DNA of 64,000 bases, taken from positions 62,001-126,000 of the forward strand of contig NZ_FPAP01000002.1 in assembly GCF_900116415.1 (NCBI RefSeq), written 5' to 3'. Origin of the DNA: Chryseobacterium formosense. GTDB lineage: Bacteria > Bacteroidota > Bacteroidia > Flavobacteriales > Weeksellaceae. Of this stretch, positions 53,102 through 61,943 are shown piece by piece; within the stretch, counting starts at the first letter, position 1; each line of letters begins with the position of its first letter. Both the position numbers and the translations under genes were made by a program. Below the pieces are notes generated by a model that saw only the letters and a list, made by a program, of their open reading frames with translations, made no database searches and was not told the DNA's origin.

Positions 53102-53560
53102 ATGGAAAATTTCATTTTAATAATTTCTTTACTTCTAAGTGGAATTGCTTTTGGACAAAATACAAATTCTCCCTCACCGCCACCACCTACAACAAGTAAA
53201 TATCCTATTTATAATAATTCCAATACGTCCGTCGATGTTTTGGCAATTTATGAAAATCCAGATCAGATGCCTGATTTTCCTGATGGAGTTTTAGCTTTTA
53301 GAACTAAATTTCAAAATGCAATTGTTTTGGATTCTTTTCGGTCTGAAAATGGAGAAAATACTCTCAAAGGACTCATTAGTTTCGTGATAGAAAGAGATGG
53401 AAGTATGACTGATTTGAAAGTTACCGGTTCAAATGAAAAATTTAATGCAGAAGTAAAAAAAGCAGTTCGCAGCATTAAAGAAAAATGGATGCCCGGAAAA
53501 ATTAAAGGCGAAACAGTATGAAGCCGATATAGAATTCCTTTAACAATTAATATCAGCTAA
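53102..53560 (+). pseudogene. TonB C-terminal-like gene cut by an in-frame TGA
   Basis: From ATG 53102 the product has a signal peptide (FILIISLLLSGIAFGQ), a Pro-rich stretch (SPSPPPPTTS) and a TonB_C-like domain. TGA at 53519-53521 stops it after KIKGETV. The next 12 codons in the same frame (SRYRIPLTINIS) are the expected last strand, ending at TAA 53558. The last strand is lost, so the protein may be unfolded. A CGA-to-TGA change would explain it. Confidence 0.8.
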
Positions 53561-53562
53561 TC

Positions 53563-56151
53563 TTACCCTCCAATCATCTTTTTAATCGAGTTCAGCTTCA
53601 TCAACGCTTCAATCGGCGTCAAAGTATTGATGTCGATTTTCGTTAATTCTTCTCTGATGTTTTCCAAAACAGGATCGTCTAACTGAAAGAAAGACAGTTG
53701 CATGTTTTCTTCAGTCACTCTTTTGATAGTTTCTGAAGAGCTACCCTGAGTTCGGCTTGCTTCCAAAGTTTTCAGAATTTCATTGGCTCTGTTGACCACT
53801 TTTGAAGGCATTCCCGCCAGTTTTGCTACGTGAATACCGAAACTGTGCTCACTTCCGCCCGGAACCAACTTTCTTAAGAAAATAATATTCCCTTTGTTTT
53901 CCTGAATAGAAACATGGAAATTTTTCACACGTTCGAAATTCACGGTCATTTCATTCAACTCGTGATAGTGGGTTGCAAACAAAGTCTTTGCCTGAGTCGG
54001 ATGCTGATGAAGATATTCCGCAATCGCCCAAGCGATGGAAACCCCGTCGTAAGTGGAAGTTCCACGACCGATTTCGTCTAATAAAATCAGGCTTCGTTCA
54101 GAAATATTATTCAGAATATTTGCTGCCTCATTCATTTCCACCATAAAAGTTGATTCGCCAGCGGAAATATTATCGCTTGCGCCAACTCTCGTAAAGATTT
54201 TATCTAAAACGCCTATTTCAGCGTGTTTTGCAGGAACAAAACTTCCGATCTGAGCCAGAAGACAAACAATTGCAGTCTGACGAAGAATTGCCGATTTACC
54301 TGCCATGTTGGGTCCGGTAACCATGATAATCTGTTGAGAATCTTTATCTAAGAAAATATCATTCGGAATATATTTTTCGCCTAAAGGAAGTGCATTTTCA
54401 ATGATCGGGTGTCTAGCTTCTTTTAAATCAATGGCAAAAGTCTCCGTTAAAACAGGTTTTGTGTAACTTTCAGAAACGGCTAGTTCAGACAAGCCAACTG
54501 CAACATCAAGCTGTGCAATAATATTCGAGTTTTCCTGAATCCTGTCGATGTAAATCATCGTTTCGGAACAAACCTTTCTGTACAACTGATTTTCCAGAAC
54601 ACTGATTTTTTCTTCAGCTCCCAGAATTTGGTTTTCGTATTCCTTTAATTCTTCGGTAATATAACGTTCGGCGTTAACCAACGTCTGTTTTCTCAGCCAG
54701 TCGGACGGAACTTTATCTTTATGAGTATTTCTTACTTCAATAAAATATCCGAAAACATTGTTAAAATCTATTTTTAAACTGGTAATTCCTGTTCTTTCGA
54801 TTTCTCTTTGGCACATGTCATCCAAAAATCCACGACCTTTAGATTGAAGTCCTCTTAATCGGTCAAGTTCTTCAGAAATGCTTTCTTTAATCACATTTCC
54901 TTTGGCAAGATTTACCGGAAGTTCTTCATTCAAGTGATTTTCAAGAAGAGCAATTAGTTCATCTAAATTATTTAACGGTTCAAGCCACGCCAAAACATCG
55001 GCATGAGGATGAAGCAATCCTTTAATTTTCTGAATATTTATTAAACTTTGACGTAAATAACCTAATTCTTTCGGTGAAATTTTTTCCGCCGCCAGTTTTC
55101 CCATCAATCGGTCTAAATCTGAAATTGATTTTAACAATTCTGAAATCTCATATTTAAGATGATCTTTCTCGTTCAAAAAATCAATCAGCGAAAGTCGTCT
55201 TGAAATTTCATCAACCGATTTTAAAGGAAGAATAATTCGTCTTCGCAACAATCTTCCGCCCATTGGGGTAGAAGTTTTATCGATAATATCCAAAAGCGAT
55301 TTTCCTTTCGGATGGCTCGGATAAACGATTTCTAAGTTTCTCAGCGTAAAATGATCCATCATCAGATAATCTTCCTGCGGAATAATCTGAATTTTGGTAA
55401 TGTGCGCCAGTAAATTGTGATGTGTGTCTTCAACAAGATAAGCGAAAATAGCTCCTGCAGCAGTAATCGCTAAATTTAAACCTTCAACACCAAAACCTTT
55501 TAATGAATTGGTTTTAAATTGATTTGTCAGTTTTTCGTAAGCAAAATTATACTGATAGGCCCAGTCTTCAAGCTTGAAAACATTTTTATTTTTAAGCTGA
55601 TCCGGAATCTGAACGCTTCTCTGATAAATAATCTCACTCGGGTCAAACGTATTAACAATATGAAGTAGTTTATCGAGATTTCCTTCACTGACTAAAAATT
55701 CTCCGGTAGAAACATCGACTAAAGCAATTCCGTATTTTTCTTTTTCTTTATGAAGCGAAAGAAGAAAATTATTCTTTTTTGAACTTAAAACCTGGTCATT
55801 GAACGTAACTCCTGGAGTTACCAACTCGGTAACGCCACGTTTTACAATTCCTTTGACCATTTTTGGATCTTCCAACTGGTCGCAAATCGCAACACGAAGT
55901 CCTGCTCTCACCAATTTTGGCAAATAAGAATCTACCGAATGATGCGGAAATCCAGCCAATTCGATATGACCTTCTCCGTTGGCTCTTTTTGTTAAAACAA
56001 TTCCCAAAACCTGAGAAGCTCTGATGGCATCCTGCCCGAAAGTTTCATAGAAATCTCCCACCCTGAAAAGTAAAAGCGCATCAGGATATTTCGCCTTGAT
56101 GGTATTATACTGCGTCATTAACGGGGTTTCTTTCTTCGTCGCCTTTGCCAT
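53563..56151 (-). CDS. mutS: DNA mismatch repair protein MutS
   Basis: 862 residues. Mismatch-recognition domain near the start (MTQYNTIKAKYPDALLLFRVGDFYETFG with the Phe-x-Glu: FYETF). Walker A GPNMAGKSAILRQT near 605-618, Walker B LILLDEIGRGTSTYDG and THYHELN complete the ATPase. Full length. It recognises base mismatches and small loops, working with MutL. Monocistronic. Confidence 0.96.
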   Translation of the reverse strand: MAKATKKETPLMTQYNTIKAKYPDALLLFRVGDFYETFGQDAIRASQVLGIVLTKRANGEGHIELAGFPHHSVDSYLPKLVRAGLRVAICDQLEDPKMVKGIVKRGVTELVTPGVTFNDQVLSSKKNNFLLSLHKEKEKYGIALVDVSTGEFLVSEGNLDKLLHIVNTFDPSEIIYQRSVQIPDQLKNKNVFKLEDWAYQYNFAYEKLTNQFKTNSLKGFGVEGLNLAITAAGAIFAYLVEDTHHNLLAHITKIQIIPQEDYLMMDHFTLRNLEIVYPSHPKGKSLLDIIDKTSTPMGGRLLRRRIILPLKSVDEISRRLSLIDFLNEKDHLKYEISELLKSISDLDRLMGKLAAEKISPKELGYLRQSLINIQKIKGLLHPHADVLAWLEPLNNLDELIALLENHLNEELPVNLAKGNVIKESISEELDRLRGLQSKGRGFLDDMCQREIERTGITSLKIDFNNVFGYFIEVRNTHKDKVPSDWLRKQTLVNAERYITEELKEYENQILGAEEKISVLENQLYRKVCSETMIYIDRIQENSNIIAQLDVAVGLSELAVSESYTKPVLTETFAIDLKEARHPIIENALPLGEKYIPNDIFLDKDSQQIIMVTGPNMAGKSAILRQTAIVCLLAQIGSFVPAKHAEIGVLDKIFTRVGASDNISAGESTFMVEMNEAANILNNISERSLILLDEIGRGTSTYDGVSIAWAIAEYLHQHPTQAKTLFATHYHELNEMTVNFERVKNFHVSIQENKGNIIFLRKLVPGGSEHSFGIHVAKLAGMPSKVVNRANEILKTLEASRTQGSSSETIKRVTEENMQLSFFQLDDPVLENIREELTKIDINTLTPIEALMKLNSIKKMIGG

Positions 56152-56226
56152 TAAAAAATTGTCTTAAAATTGGGTTGGTAAAAATAGGAAATAAAATCCT
56201 TGAGGCAAATTGGTTATTCGAAAATC

Positions 56227-56387
56227 TCCCACAGATTGCACAGATTTTCACGGATGATTGAGAATAGTATTTACCTTTAATAAATTGTCACGAATGCACA
56301 AATAATTGTTTTAATGTAAAATTTAAGGATAAAAAATTAGTGTATTCGTAGAAAAACAATCTGTGAAAATCTGTGTCATCTGTGGGA
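56227..56387. repeat. Palindromic TCTGTG repeat, paired arms
   Basis: Arms at 56227-56251 and 56363-56387 are 25-base inverted repeats with two mismatches (core CTGTGGGA and reverse). Inside, CGAATGCACAAAT near 56293 is mirrored by ATTAGTGTATTCG near 56337. A nested palindrome of about 160 bases, shaped like a miniature mobile element. Confidence 0.65.
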
Positions 56388-56389
56388 TT

Positions 56390-57274
56390 TTAATTTTTCA
56401 TCTTCTTTCTCTCAAATTTAGCCAAAGCTTCCGCAGCTTTTTCATATGCCCACTTCTGTTTGTGATCTACCCATTTTCCTTTAAAAAGTTTACGCAGAAT
56501 TTTATCCGTATATCGCATGATGAAAACATGGTACAGCATATTTGCAAAAATTTTAGGTTTATTGGGCAAAGCTCTTAAAGACATCGAAAAGCCAGGCTCC
56601 AGATACCGGTTGAAATGCCAAAAAGCACCTGGAATAAAAAGGGCATCGCCGTGTTCCATGAAAATTTCGTAACCTTTGGCATATTTTAAAGCAGGGAACT
56701 TTTCGTAATCCGGATTTTCGTAATCTACATCGTAAATCGTATGAACTGACAAGGGAACTTTATATAAAAACTTCGACTGTTTCTGGTCAAAAAGCAGGAT
56801 TCTTTTCTTTCCTTCAAAATGGAAATGCATAAAATCTCCCAAATCAACATCATAATGCATTAAAACATGAGCCTCACTTCCACCAAAAAATAAAGTAGGA
56901 AGTCTTTTGAAAAATTTAATTCCCAAATCGGGATAGGTGAAATTTTTTAATAATTCCGGAAGACGGTCTGTGATGATATAGAAGAAAATTCTAAGGTCTG
57001 AAGGGTTAGATTTTATCGTATCGATATAATCTTTCATTTTCATTTTGGTGACCGGAGCATCTGAGCTTTTTTTAGAATCTGCAGGTTTGTTGTCGTACAA
57101 AGGAACTTCCTGTTCGCCGGCTTTTTCTTTAATAAAATCAAAATTCCATTTATCAAAAGCGTCCCATCTTTGAGAGTAGTTTTTGATGAGAAGTGGTTTT
57201 TGTTTTTTAAAGTAGTTTTCCTGAAATTCTTCCTTGCTTATATCAGTGACAACGTCTACGTTTTCTAATATCAT
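56390..57274 (-). CDS. JmjC/cupin-like domain protein
   Basis: 294 residues of the cupin_8 type. The possible iron site is HYDVDLGDFMHFHFEGKKRIL (His and Asp) and FIPGAFWHFNRYLE (His). FHFEGKKRILLF and PLLIKNYSQRWDAF fit the family of 2-oxoglutarate/iron-dependent hydroxylases, some of which act on proteins or tRNA. Substrate unknown. Divergent from the bestrophin gene. Confidence 0.85.
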   Translation of the reverse strand: MILENVDVVTDISKEEFQENYFKKQKPLLIKNYSQRWDAFDKWNFDFIKEKAGEQEVPLYDNKPADSKKSSDAPVTKMKMKDYIDTIKSNPSDLRIFFYIITDRLPELLKNFTYPDLGIKFFKRLPTLFFGGSEAHVLMHYDVDLGDFMHFHFEGKKRILLFDQKQSKFLYKVPLSVHTIYDVDYENPDYEKFPALKYAKGYEIFMEHGDALFIPGAFWHFNRYLEPGFSMSLRALPNKPKIFANMLYHVFIMRYTDKILRKLFKGKWVDHKQKWAYEKAAEALAKFERKKMKN

Positions 57275-57330
57275 GCGTTTTTATTTTAATGCGAAATAAA
57301 AATAGTGTTTTTTTGAATTTTATAAAAATT

Positions 57331-57338
57331 TATCTTTG
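57331..57338 (+). promoter_or_regulatory. -7 box of the bestrophin gene
   Basis: TATCTTTG 18 bases before the ATG, with TTG 15 bases upstream of it. Confidence 0.55.
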
Positions 57339-57355
57339 CAGAAGACACGCAAAGC

Positions 57356-58237
57356 ATGAGAGTTTACAATACCAAACATTTCCTGAAAATCCTGGTCAGC
57401 TTACACAAAAGCGATACCATGAAAATCCTTTTCCCAAGCATGATTTTGATGGCGGTGTATTCTTTCGGGGTACAGTATTTGGAAATCGAATATCTTCATC
57501 TGACTTCAAAATCGAAGGTCAGCAATGTAGGAATGATTCATTCTCTGCTTGGTTTTGTTTTGTCTTTGCTGCTGGTTTTCAGAACGAATACCGCTTACGA
57601 CAGATGGTGGGAAGGAAGAAAACTTTGGGGAAAACTGGTAAATGATACAAGAAATTTTGCAATAAAAATCAATATTATTCTTGCCGATGACAGGCAGTCT
57701 GCAGACCAAATTGCGAGATATTTAAAATATTTCCCACACTTTTTAGCCAAACACCTTTCGCAGGAATCAACAAGGCTCGCTTTGGATGAAGATTATTCTG
57801 AAATTGAAAAATCATTGAGAAGTCACGGGCCGACCGATATGATTATTCATCTCACTCACAAATTGCATCAGCTTAAAAAAGAAGGAAAAATTTCGGATGT
57901 TGAAATGCTGTATTTAGATACTCAGATTTCAGGTTTTCTGGATGTTTGCGGTGGATGTGAAAGAATTAAAAATACACCGATTCCCTATTCTTACTCTTCG
58001 TTCATTAAGAAATTTATCATTTTGTACGTTTTAGCATTACCGATTGCCTACGTAATCAATCTTGGATTGTTTATGATTCCGCTGACGGTTTTTGTATATT
58101 ACGTCTTGATGAGTCTCGAACTGATTGCCGAAGAAATTGAAGATCCTTTTAATAATGATGAAAATGATATTCCGATGGAAACCATTGCTCAGAATATCGA
58201 GAAAAATGTTCATCAGATTATGGGTGCAAAAAAGTAA
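57356..58237 (+). CDS. Bestrophin-family ion channel (UPF0187)
   Basis: 293 residues. Four hydrophobic helices (about 20-35, 53-68, 215-233, 236-255) and FRTNTAYDRWWEGRKLWGKL, the family signature, near residues 75-95. Bacterial bestrophins conduct cations or anions; the selectivity cannot be read here. The C-terminal EEIEDPFNNDENDIPM is also typical. Confidence 0.88.
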   Translation: MRVYNTKHFLKILVSLHKSDTMKILFPSMILMAVYSFGVQYLEIEYLHLTSKSKVSNVGMIHSLLGFVLSLLLVFRTNTAYDRWWEGRKLWGKLVNDTRNFAIKINIILADDRQSADQIARYLKYFPHFLAKHLSQESTRLALDEDYSEIEKSLRSHGPTDMIIHLTHKLHQLKKEGKISDVEMLYLDTQISGFLDVCGGCERIKNTPIPYSYSSFIKKFIILYVLALPIAYVINLGLFMIPLTVFVYYVLMSLELIAEEIEDPFNNDENDIPMETIAQNIEKNVHQIMGAKK

Positions 58238-58261
58238 AAGATTCAATTGTGTTAAAAAAAC

Positions 58262-58321
58262 CTGTATAAATCTGTGCTATCCGTGGGCAAAAACTCCCAC
58301 AGATTGTACAGATTTACACAG
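58262..58321. repeat. TCTGTG palindrome with tight loop
   Basis: CTGTATAAATCTGTG (58262 on) and its partner ending GATTTACACAG (58321) form an imperfect hairpin of about 60 bases. Confidence 0.6.
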
Positions 58322-58401
58322 ATGCATATTGAAATATTTAATGGAAAATCAAATCCATAAGTAAAGAAGAATTCGTAAATTATAATAAGAAATAAATTAT
58401 T

Positions 58402-58938
58402 TTGGTACATAAATTAAAGTTAGAAGAACTGAATAGAATCGATGTAGAAACATTTAAAAAAGTTGAGAAAATACCATTGGTTGTTGTTTTAGACAATATC
58501 AGAAGTATGCACAATGTGGGCGCAACGTTCAGAACGGCAGATGCTTTTTTAGTTCAAAAAATTATTTTATGCGGAATTACGCCTCAACCGCCACATCGTG
58601 AAATTCACAAAGCTGCATTGGGAGCAACAGAAAGTGTAGATTGGTCGCATGAAGCAGACATTAATGTTACGATTAACGATTTGAAAAGCCAGGGTTTTGA
58701 AATTTTAGGAATAGAGCAGACTTCAAACAGTAAAATGATTTCAGATTTTACCATTGATAGTGCTAAAAAATATGTAGTGATTTTAGGAAACGAAGTAGAA
58801 GGAATCAGCGATGAAGCATTAACGAATATTGATACATTTCTTGAAATTCCGCAATTGGGAACAAAGCATTCTTTAAATGTAAGTGTTTGTGGCGGAATCG
58901 TAATGTGGGAGTTTGCAAAAGCGTTAGGTGTAAAATAA
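58402..58938 (+). CDS. RNA 2'-O-methyltransferase, SpoU/TrmH family
   Basis: 178 residues from TTG 58402 (MVHKLKLEEL); no ATG is available nearby. SpoU fold: VVLDNIRSMHNVGATFRTADAF, ILGNEVEGI and a final LNVSVCGGIVMWEFAKALG. It methylates a ribose in tRNA or rRNA; the exact position is not identifiable. The short single-domain form is common in Bacteroidota. Confidence 0.9.
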   Translation: MVHKLKLEELNRIDVETFKKVEKIPLVVVLDNIRSMHNVGATFRTADAFLVQKIILCGITPQPPHREIHKAALGATESVDWSHEADINVTINDLKSQGFEILGIEQTSNSKMISDFTIDSAKKYVVILGNEVEGISDEALTNIDTFLEIPQLGTKHSLNVSVCGGIVMWEFAKALGVK

Positions 58939-58993
58939 AAAACTATTGCTAGTAAACTTCAATTTAAATTTAAAAGAGATTGAAAAAGCCCTA

Positions 58994-59096
58994 AAATAAA
59001 AAAACTGCATATGTCTAAAAGACAGTGCAGTTTGAAATAAATCTAATAAAAAGTAAAAATGAAAGGCGACAAAGATACGTTTTTTTTGTGTGTCAA
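58994..59096 (-). ncRNA. Candidate intergenic small RNA with own promoter and terminator
   Basis: On the minus strand TTGAC (TTG at 59094-59096) is followed after 16 bases by TATCTTTG (59070-59077), a near-consensus promoter. About 35 bases on, AAACTGCA (59026-59033) pairs with 59002-59009, with inner pairing, and a T run follows. No coding gene lies between. The transcript would be about 65-70 bases. Confidence 0.5.
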
Positions 59097-59184
59097 CAAA
59101 TTTTTTTGACTGAATTTTTTATTTCATCAAAAAAAAGAATGTTTTTAAGGAAATGATTCGTTTAATTTTTTATAAATTAGCACA

Positions 59185-59835
59185 ATGTTTATCAAGGACT
59201 ATATCTCAAAAGATTTTCCGTGTTTTCATCTTACTGACTCTATTGAATCGGCTAGAGAAATGCTAGACGCTTTTGGATATACGCATATTTTCATCAAAAA
59301 ATCCCATCACTTTTACGGAGCGATCGCTAAAGATTTTCTTTTTGAAGAAGAGGGTACTCTAAAAAACCTCGAACATCAGATTGAGCGTTTTGCAATTTTG
59401 GAAGATAATAATATTATGGACAGTATTCGTCTGTTTTATACTTTTAATACCAACGTAATTCCTGTTATTAATAAAAACGAAAAATATTTGGGTTATATTG
59501 GTTGTGATGATGTCTTCCAGAATCTTTCACTTTATCCTTTATTTTCTGAATCGGGCGCAACCTTGACGGTTGAGGTTCCGGCAAGAAGATATTCTATGAC
59601 CGAAATTGCCAATATTATTGAGAGCAACAACTCTAAATTTTATGGTGGGTTTATTAGCCTGATGTCTGATGAAGCTATTCAGGTAACGATAAAAATCAGC
59701 AATGAAAATCTTGCTTCCATTGATGCAACATTCGACAGATACGACTACAGAATTGTTGAAAAATACTATTCTGACGAAAAGACCGATATGTTTAAAGACC
59801 GATTCGGCTTTTTACAAAAATTTATAGAAATCTAA
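59185..59835 (+). CDS. CBS-domain protein
   Basis: 216 residues. N-terminal CBS pair (about 1-125): SIESAREMLDAFGYTHIFI and NVIPVINKNEKYLGYIGCDDVFQN, followed by an ACT-like C-terminal domain (TVEVPARRYSMTEIANII and a final KFIEI). CBS pairs sense adenosine nucleotides. It starts one base before nadK, so the two are probably co-transcribed, which suggests a link to nucleotide or NAD level sensing. Confidence 0.85.
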   Translation: MFIKDYISKDFPCFHLTDSIESAREMLDAFGYTHIFIKKSHHFYGAIAKDFLFEEEGTLKNLEHQIERFAILEDNNIMDSIRLFYTFNTNVIPVINKNEKYLGYIGCDDVFQNLSLYPLFSESGATLTVEVPARRYSMTEIANIIESNNSKFYGGFISLMSDEAIQVTIKISNENLASIDATFDRYDYRIVEKYYSDEKTDMFKDRFGFLQKFIEI

Positions 59836-59836
59836 T

Positions 59837-60703
59837 ATGAAGGCAGCCATATATTCTCAGAAAAAAGATCTTGATACTTTTTTATATTTAAGTAAATTTA
59901 TTTCTGAACTGGAAAGCAGAGGCGTAAAATCGGTTTTGTTTGATGAAATGGCTGAAGCACTGCAGTTTTCAAAAATATTTGAGACTTTTGCCAACAAACA
60001 GGATCTTATTGAGAAAAAAGTAGATCTTTTCTTCACTTTTGGTGGCGATGGAACGATTGTAAATTCATTAACATTTATTGAAGATTTGGAAATTCCTATT
60101 GTCGGTGTAAATACCGGAAGATTGGGATTTTTGGCGAGCTTTACGAAAGAAGAAGCCTTTAAAGAGTTAGATTCTATTTTAAAAGGTGATGTAAAAACAA
60201 GTCGACGTTCCGTAATTCAGGTGGTTTCGCCGGAGCTGGAAGATTTTTTTCCTTATGCTTTAAATGATGTTACCATTTCGAGAAAAGAAACAACTTCGAT
60301 GGTGACAGTAGATTCCTATATTAACAATGAATTTTTAAATGTCTTTTGGGGAGACGGTGTTATCGTTTCTACACCGACTGGTTCAACGGCTTATTCTCTA
60401 AGTTGTGGTGGTCCGATTATCTCGCCAAACAACGAAAATTTTGTCATCACCCCGATCGCACCTCATAATCTTAACGTAAGACCTTTGGTGGTAAACGATA
60501 AAGTGGAGATTAAATTTAAAGTTGAAAGCAGAGTTCCTCAATATTCTCTATCATTAGACTCAAGGTTAATTCACATCGAAACCGATAAAGAAATTGTTAT
60601 TAAAAAAGCCGATTTCCAGATTTTACTGGTGCAGCCTAATAATTTAAGCTTCTATGAAACCATCCGTCAGAAGCTGCTTTGGGGCAGAGATAAAAGAAAT
60701 TAA
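59837..60703 (+). CDS. nadK: NAD kinase
   Basis: 288 residues. FTFGGDGTIVNSLTF holds the GGDG phosphate-binding motif, NDVTISRKETTSM is the NE/D motif, and STPTGSTAYSLSCGGPI the conserved C-terminal part. It makes NADP from NAD. It follows the CBS gene after one base. Confidence 0.95.
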   Translation: MKAAIYSQKKDLDTFLYLSKFISELESRGVKSVLFDEMAEALQFSKIFETFANKQDLIEKKVDLFFTFGGDGTIVNSLTFIEDLEIPIVGVNTGRLGFLASFTKEEAFKELDSILKGDVKTSRRSVIQVVSPELEDFFPYALNDVTISRKETTSMVTVDSYINNEFLNVFWGDGVIVSTPTGSTAYSLSCGGPIISPNNENFVITPIAPHNLNVRPLVVNDKVEIKFKVESRVPQYSLSLDSRLIHIETDKEIVIKKADFQILLVQPNNLSFYETIRQKLLWGRDKRN

Positions 60704-60775
60704 TAATTTCTCAAAAATCATTACCTTTACAAGAATTTTTAAAAAAATACCCTAATATTATATAAAAGCTAAAAT

Positions 60776-61846
60776 ATGAGCAGAATTTTTCCGGCAGGAG
60801 TTGCCACAGGTCAGTTAGTTACAGATATTTTCCAGTATGCAAAAGAAAACAAATTTGCATTACCTGCAGTAAACGTTATTGGTTCTAGTAACGTAAATGC
60901 TGTTATGGAAACTGCGGCGAAACTAAATTCACCGGTAATCATTCAGTTTTCTAACGGTGGAGCTTCTTTCAACGCAGGAAAAGGATTGAGTAATGATGCT
61001 CAGAAGTCTGCTATTGTAGGAGGTATCGCAGGAGCTAAACACATTCATACTTTGGCTGAAGCTTACGGAGCAACGGTAATTCTTCACACAGACCACGCGG
61101 CAAAAAAATTATTGCCTTGGATCGACGGATTGCTTGATGCAAGTGAAGAGTTTTACAAGCGGACCGGTAAATCTCTTTACTCGTCTCACATGCTTGATCT
61201 TTCTGAAGAACCTTTGGAAGAAAACCTTGAGATCTCTGCAAAATATTTCGAAAGAATGGCAAAAATGCAGATGACTTTAGAAGTGGAGATCGGTGTTACA
61301 GGTGGGGAAGAAGACGGTGTAGATAATTCTGGTGTAGACAACTCTTTATTATACACTCAGCCTGAAGATGTAGCTTATACGTATGAAAAATTAAAAGCTG
61401 TTTCTGATAACTTCACGATTGCAGCTGCTTTCGGAAACGTACACGGAGTTTATAAGCCGGGTAATGTAGTTTTAACTCCGAAAATCTTAGATAACTCTCA
61501 GAAATTTGTTCAGGAGAAATTCGGAACTGCTGAGAAACCAATCAATTTTGTATTCCACGGTGGTTCAGGTTCTACTTTAGAAGAAATCAGAGAAGCGATT
61601 GATTATGGGGTAATTAAGATGAATATCGATACTGATCTTCAGTTTGCTTATACAGAAGGAATCAGAGATTATATGACAGAAAATATCGAATACCTGAAAA
61701 CTCAGATCGGTAACCCGGAAGGAGAAGAAAAACCAAACAAAAAATTCTATGACCCAAGAGTATGGGTAAGAAAAGGGGAAGAAACATTCTCTAAGAGATT
61801 GGTTCAGGCATTTGAAGATTTAAATAACGTAAATACTTTAAAATAA
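60776..61846 (+). CDS. fbaA: Class II fructose-1,6-bisphosphate aldolase
   Basis: 356 residues. Zinc ligands in ILHTDHAAKKLLPWIDGL, FGNVHGVYKPGN and NFVFHGGSGST, and the loop MNIDTDLQFAYTEGIRDYM, all as in class II. It cleaves fructose-1,6-bisphosphate in glycolysis and reverses it in gluconeogenesis. The length equals the E. coli type. It is followed by a paired-hairpin spacer and accD. Confidence 0.96.
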   Translation: MSRIFPAGVATGQLVTDIFQYAKENKFALPAVNVIGSSNVNAVMETAAKLNSPVIIQFSNGGASFNAGKGLSNDAQKSAIVGGIAGAKHIHTLAEAYGATVILHTDHAAKKLLPWIDGLLDASEEFYKRTGKSLYSSHMLDLSEEPLEENLEISAKYFERMAKMQMTLEVEIGVTGGEEDGVDNSGVDNSLLYTQPEDVAYTYEKLKAVSDNFTIAAAFGNVHGVYKPGNVVLTPKILDNSQKFVQEKFGTAEKPINFVFHGGSGSTLEEIREAIDYGVIKMNIDTDLQFAYTEGIRDYMTENIEYLKTQIGNPEGEEKPNKKFYDPRVWVRKGEETFSKRLVQAFEDLNNVNTLK

Positions 61847-61851
61847 ATTAA

Positions 61852-61921
61852 TTTGAGATTTGAAATTTAATATTGTCTGAGATAAAAATCTTATCTACAA
61901 GCCCGAATTTCAAATTTCAAA
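61852..61921 (+). promoter_or_regulatory. Nested inverted repeat in the fbaA-accD spacer
   Basis: Outer stem TTTGAGATTTGAAATT (61852-61867) with 61906-61921 (one G-T pair); inner stem AGATAA/TTATCT. It could be a terminator or an accD leader structure. Confidence 0.4.
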
Positions 61922-61943
61922 TCAGCAATTTCAAATCAACAAT

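Noticed and set aside
56363..56578. Plus-strand frame over the end of the JmjC gene
   Set aside because: Lies in the repeat and antisense to the gene's 3' end; no domain.
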